Of a DNA stretch of 8,915 nt, positions 6,187-8,915 are shown in pieces. The stretch comes from Holosporales bacterium (GTDB taxonomy: Bacteria > Pseudomonadota > Alphaproteobacteria > UBA3830 > JAIRMZ01), in contig JAIRST010000011.1 of the NCBI GenBank assembly GCA_031255325.1, positions 1 to 8,915 of the forward strand, given 5' to 3'. Position 1 is the first letter of the stretch; the number at the start of each line of letters is the position of its first letter. Under the pieces are notes generated by a model. It ran no database searches. It was not told where the DNA came from and worked only from the letters and a program-made list of their open reading frames with translations. The translations under genes were made by a program, and so were the position numbers.

Positions 6187-8045
6187 CAGAAAGACTGCCC
6201 AATACTCATCATGAATTGCAGCTTAGGATCAATGTTCTTACGTGGTTTCAACGGACATCCTAAATCTATGCGAAAAGGGCCCATCGGTGTCATATAACGG
6301 ACCCCCCCACCTATTCCTGTGAACCATACATCTCCCTTTCGGGGGAAAAATTCCTGAGACACCTTTGCTCCTTCAATAAAGAACACTCCTGACAAATCAT
6401 CTGTCAATGAGAGGCGCGGTTCTACACCCCATTCCAAAATAGATCGCCCTCCTGTTGGATACTGCTGTGTATGATCAAACGGACCCGCATACTGATAGGC
6501 AAATCCACGGATAGAATGATTACCTCCTGCATATAATTTCTTATCCGCAGGAATATGTGCAAAAGCTTGACCCAGAATCTGGCGGACGCTTATCCATCCT
6601 GCTATTACGTGATTTTCCAAAGTATCAAAGGAATAATAGGTCGATAAACGTCCTTTTGTAAGAAACAATCCATTTTTTCTTTTCTGATCGGGAAGTAGAA
6701 TTTCTCCCCCTTGCGGATGAATAGATAAAGAAAGGCGTACACCATGTTTGGGATCTAAAAGGGCATTGGTCGTATCTAGTACTGTCTCTATCGATAAACC
6801 TATTAAAGTATAGGTATAAGATTTTTGTTCCTTAACATGAAAATTCTCCATCGTGGGACTTGTTATTAAACGTATTATTGTACTTATAGGATTATCCCAT
6901 ATAACAGAAGCGGTTATCCCATGGCGAAAAAAGCTTATAGTTGATTCTTGTAGAAAAGAAAATTTAGGCGTTAAAGTATGTTGCGTAGAGAAAATATCAG
7001 GCTCTATCAGCTCACACTCAATAGCAAAATCGTGACGTGCTGTTTGAGCATTAAGGTTAGTTCGCACAGGTGGAGAGCCAGAAATACGTGCTTGAAATTG
7101 GTCTCCGCGCCCAAAACAATTGAACCGCGAAAAACAAAAACGCCCTTTCAGTCCTTGCCAGTGATTTTGATTTTTAGCTGTAGTTTGAAATGTTGAAAAA
7201 TGCATACCCAAAGAGACAAGATAGGTGGGAGCCATCTTTAATTTGATGATTACAGGAATGCGGCGTTTAGAATCAATATTGGGGACACTTTCCACTTTCA
7301 CAGAAGAAAACAAATGTGTTGCAACGAGCGCTTGCCGTGTAGATTCTATTTTTCGCGCATCGAAAAGCTCCCCTTCTTTAAAGGTAAGACGATTCTTGAG
7401 AAATTCTATTGGAAGCGCATCACCTCCTATAAAAATTACGTCTCCAAAAAATACTATCGGCCCTGCGTCAAGAGTACACTGAAAGGTCGTTCGCTCTGTG
7501 TGATGATTGACGATGAGTTCTTTCTCATGAATTTTAGCGAAAGAAAAGCCCGTGTTTCTTAAAAGCTCAAGTGCTTTGTGCTCAATATCAGAAATAACAG
7601 TAAGGGTACTTGCTCGCCCTAAATTTCTGCGAAGGATGCGTGCCTGCGTTAAAAATCGAATCGGCGTGTACACCTCCGTTGTAAAAAACTGTATTTTTTC
7701 AATGGGGAAGATATGTCCTGACTCGACTTTAAAAATAAGAAGCATTCCCTCAGGTCTTTTAACAAGATGGTACTGTGCCTGACCTTTAAAATATCCCTTC
7801 GTACGTAACTGTTGCTCGATAACAGCAACATCCTTGCGCGCACGCTCTTTTAAGATAGGCAGATGCAAGACAGGACGATCTTGCATTTGATAGCTGAGTA
7901 ATTCTTTCTTAAAATCTTCTTCTAATGCCCCATTGAAATGGGTCTGAACTTCATAAAAAAATCCAGAAGCCCCATATATTTTACAAGCAGTTACACATAA
8001 AAAAATTCCTCCCATAAACAGAAACTTTTGTGCACGCCACACCAT
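6186..8045 (-). CDS. tamA: TamA, Omp85-family outer membrane protein
   Basis: This is the outer-membrane partner of TamB. The 619 residues fit TamA (three POTRA domains plus barrel) rather than BamA (five POTRA, about 800). After a signal peptide, POTRA-like segments cover roughly 30-110, 111-195 and 196-272; the third contains the typical GDVIFIGGDALP and LFSSVKVE elements. The 16-strand barrel covers about 273-619, with the family's loop-6 motif IRGF (512-515), the late strand segments GGRSILEWGVEPRL (532-545) and GIGGGVRYMTPMGPFRIDLG (577-596), and a terminal phenylalanine. The ATG at 8043-8045 has AAGG seven bases upstream. The signal sequence, with Arg4 and Lys7, a hydrophobic stretch from about 8 to 20 and V-T-A-C at 18-21, matches a lipobox. 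A type I site near residue 26 is the alternative, though the residues before it fit poorly. It is the first gene of tamA-tamB, whose stop and start codons share base 6186. Confidence 0.94.
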   Translation of the reverse strand: MVWRAQKFLFMGGIFLCVTACKIYGASGFFYEVQTHFNGALEEDFKKELLSYQMQDRPVLHLPILKERARKDVAVIEQQLRTKGYFKGQAQYHLVKRPEGMLLIFKVESGHIFPIEKIQFFTTEVYTPIRFLTQARILRRNLGRASTLTVISDIEHKALELLRNTGFSFAKIHEKELIVNHHTERTTFQCTLDAGPIVFFGDVIFIGGDALPIEFLKNRLTFKEGELFDARKIESTRQALVATHLFSSVKVESVPNIDSKRRIPVIIKLKMAPTYLVSLGMHFSTFQTTAKNQNHWQGLKGRFCFSRFNCFGRGDQFQARISGSPPVRTNLNAQTARHDFAIECELIEPDIFSTQHTLTPKFSFLQESTISFFRHGITASVIWDNPISTIIRLITSPTMENFHVKEQKSYTYTLIGLSIETVLDTTNALLDPKHGVRLSLSIHPQGGEILLPDQKRKNGLFLTKGRLSTYYSFDTLENHVIAGWISVRQILGQAFAHIPADKKLYAGGNHSIRGFAYQYAGPFDHTQQYPTGGRSILEWGVEPRLSLTDDLSGVFFIEGAKVSQEFFPRKGDVWFTGIGGGVRYMTPMGPFRIDLGCPLKPRKNIDPKLQFMMSIGQSF

Positions 8046-8052
8046 GACACCA

Positions 8053-8056
8053 CCTT
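8053..8056 (-). promoter_or_regulatory. Ribosome binding site of tamA
   Basis: The minus strand reads AAGG seven bases before the ATG at 8045. It supports this start over the internal Met11, which would remove the basic start of the signal peptide. Confidence 0.5.
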
Positions 8057-8062
8057 GCGGAG

Positions 8063-8083
8063 AAGGGATTGCAAAAAATCCTT
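8063..8083 (-). promoter_or_regulatory. Hairpin just upstream of the tamA ribosome binding site
   Basis: On the minus strand AAGGATT (8083-8077) pairs with AATCCCTT (8070-8063), seven base pairs with one bulged C and a T-rich 6-base loop. It ends six bases before the AAGG of tamA. Its position suggests a leader structure affecting translation or message stability. The T residues lie in the loop rather than after the stem, so it is not a terminator. Confidence 0.3.
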
Positions 8084-8238
8084 ACTCTATCATCTCTTGA
8101 TATCTTTTTGAGAGTTTCTCATGTTACGCTATGATAAAACAACCGTCTACTCTTCGGGGATTGATAACGATATAGGGTTTTGGATCGGTTTGAAGATTAT
8201 TTTCTTGAAAATTGATTTAAGATTGGAAAGGGACTAAC

Positions 8239-8403
8239 TCATAAAAAATAAAAGCATTTTAAAGATTTTCGCATGCATTTAATAAATGAAAATAAATGGC
8301 GCTTCAGAATCACACAATGCAAAAACCTATAAAGACCAATCCTTAAAAAGGCGTTGCGAGATAAGAAAGAATATAGGTTTCTAGCAAAACCTTTACCCTG
8401 CAT
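8239..8403 (-). CDS. Small open reading frame, doubtful
   Basis: A 54-codon frame begins at ATG 8401-8403 (MQGKGFARNL) and ends at TGA 8239-8241. The product would be very basic and rich in Leu, Phe, Arg and Lys, with no recognised domain and no clear signal peptide or membrane segment. An AAGG lies only three bases before the ATG, closer than usual; a run of five G lies further up. The frame occupies the middle of the lpxB-tamA spacer on the same strand as both neighbours, so it could be a small protein. It also overlaps the inverted repeats, and AT-rich non-coding DNA readily gives frames of this size and composition. I favour chance. Confidence 0.15.
   Translation of the reverse strand: MQGKGFARNLYSFLSRNAFLRIGLYRFLHCVILKRHLFSFIKCMRKSLKCFYFL
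8321..8392 (-). promoter_or_regulatory. Mutually exclusive inverted repeats, attenuator-like leader candidate
   Basis: Read on the minus strand there are three arms: AGGTTT (8392-8387), AAACCTATA (8380-8372) and TATAGGTTT (8331-8323), the last running into two further T. The middle arm can pair with the first (6 bp, 6-base loop) or with the third (9 bp), enclosing a small CCTT/AAGG hairpin (8351-8341). Such competing folds are typical of attenuators, here between lpxB and tamA. The arrangement is seen directly; a regulatory role is inference, and the T-run is short. Confidence 0.25.
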
Positions 8404-8455
8404 TTGCCTTTTGAATACCCCCTTACCTACCTCTGTTGAAAGATGTGTATAATAC

Positions 8456-8914
8456 TTAAAAGCCTAAATACCTTTCAACAATATCTGCTGCTGTAATTCC
8501 CTGGCTATGTATCTTTTCTCGTACTTCCCCAAGCATCCTCTTTATCTCTTCTTGACGTTTAGGCAGCAGGATTTCGCGTATAGCATTGGCCAAAAGTATC
8601 GGTGTGCATTTTTCTTGCAAAAACTCTGGCATAACAGACTTCTGCATCACAATATTAGGTAAAGCAATAAAAGGAGTTCGTAATAAAGGCCTAATTAAAA
8701 ATGCAGAGACGCTATCTGTTCTGTAAGTCACCACCGTAGGAGTTCTTGCACAAGCCAATTCTAGGGTTACTGTGCCAGATACCGCCAACGCTGCAGATGC
8801 CGCATAGAAGGCAAGGCCTTTCTCTGCAGAAGAGGTCGTTATGATGGGAGGATAGGGCCAATAGTGGGTTTTTTCCTGAAGGTGCGCTTTCCAGTGCGGA
8901 AGTGTGGGAAGGAT
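8456..8914 (-). CDS. lpxB: Lipid-A-disaccharide synthase, C-terminal part (cut by window edge)
   Basis: LpxB (family GT19) joins UDP-2,3-diacylglucosamine to lipid X at the inner membrane, giving the lipid A disaccharide. The frame is open to the right edge (first full codon at 8914-8912), so about 152 C-terminal residues are visible. They match the family: LPTLPHW at the start of the fragment, then ALAVSGTVTLELA, the highly conserved donor-site Ser-Gly-Thr segment, then PTVVTYRT, a LPNIV motif (the family's LPN), and PEFLQEKCTP (the family's E-L/F-L-Q-E-x-C-x-P). The C-terminus ends at a normal place. A TTG at 8786-8788 lies in the middle of the SGT-containing strand and is not the real start. 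Its usual partners lpxA and lpxI would be expected further right. No strong hairpin follows the stop. Confidence 0.95.
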   Translation of the reverse strand: MLPTLPHWKAHLQEKTHYWPYPPIITTSSAEKGLAFYAASAALAVSGTVTLELACARTPTVVTYRTDSVSAFLIRPLLRTPFIALPNIVMQKSVMPEFLQEKCTPILLANAIREILLPKRQEEIKRMLGEVREKIHSQGITAADIVERYLGF

Positions 8915-8915
8915 T

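Larger units (their letters stand above)
8046..8455. other. 410-bp spacer between lpxB and tamA without a convincing gene
   Basis: No tRNA, rRNA, insertion sequence or recognisable protein was found here. The stretch is AT-rich and holds several short inverted repeats: TGAGA/TCTCA at 8109-8121, CCTT/AAGG at 8341-8351, AGGTTT/AAACCT at 8375-8392, and a longer-range AAACCTATA/TATAGGTTT pair at 8323-8331 and 8372-8380. It also has a doubled AATAAATG at 8281-8288 and 8291-8298. It contains small open frames, but none is clearly a gene. It should hold the tamA promoter or leader and the 3' end of the lpxB transcript. No strong promoter boxes could be identified. Confidence 0.6.

Noticed and set aside
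6853..7782. Several overlapping plus-strand open frames antisense to tamA
   Set aside because: They overlap each other and the conserved POTRA and barrel coding sequence, have no family signature, and are best explained as chance.
8121..8237. Plus-strand 38-codon open frame starting MLRYDKTTVY in the lpxB-tamA spacer
   Set aside because: It has no good ribosome binding site (its ATG overlaps a small inverted repeat), no known homologous motif, and runs against both neighbours; chance is the simplest explanation.
8281..8298. Doubled AATAAATG as a possible iteron or repeat array
   Set aside because: There are only two copies in AT-rich DNA, with no further units, no spacer pattern and no replication or CRISPR genes nearby.
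8456..8788. A separate short gene starting at TTG 8786-8788
   Set aside because: The same frame continues upstream to the window edge with conserved LpxB residues, so this is an internal codon of lpxB.

Overview
The window looks like chromosomal DNA from a Gram-negative bacterium, most likely an alphaproteobacterium of moderate to low GC, possibly a host-associated lineage such as Holosporales. The evidence is a two-subunit glycyl-tRNA synthetase whose wording is closest to alphaproteobacterial GlyQ, a TamA-TamB outer-membrane pair, the lipid A gene lpxB, and a nucleotide-sugar reductase of the WbpV/WreQ type. The lineage is an inference from remembered family patterns; no search was run.

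Layout from left to right: the N-terminal part of glyS and complete glyQ lie on the minus strand as an operon (glyQ first). A 130-bp divergent spacer separates them from a two-gene plus-strand operon made of a WbpV/WreQ-like 4-keto-sugar reductase and a small monotopic phosphoglycosyltransferase, overlapping by 26 bp. Together these would make a 6-deoxy-amino-sugar type donor and load the first sugar phosphate onto undecaprenyl phosphate for O-antigen or another surface glycan. This operon converges, across 78 bp, with a large minus-strand pair, tamA then tamB, joined by a one-base stop/start overlap. A 410-bp stretch without a convincing gene separates tamA from the end of lpxB on the same strand, which runs off the right edge.

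Apart from glyQS, every gene serves the outer envelope: lpxB makes the lipid A disaccharide, the reductase and phosphoglycosyltransferase start a glycan, and TamA/TamB link the inner and outer membranes for outer-membrane protein assembly and phospholipid movement. I see no mobile element, CRISPR array, tRNA or rRNA. No clearly new system is evident. The points most worth a second look are a lipobox at the N-terminus of TamA, competing inverted repeats in the lpxB-tamA spacer, a five-codon open frame overlapping the GTG start of the reductase, and the high cysteine content of TamB.
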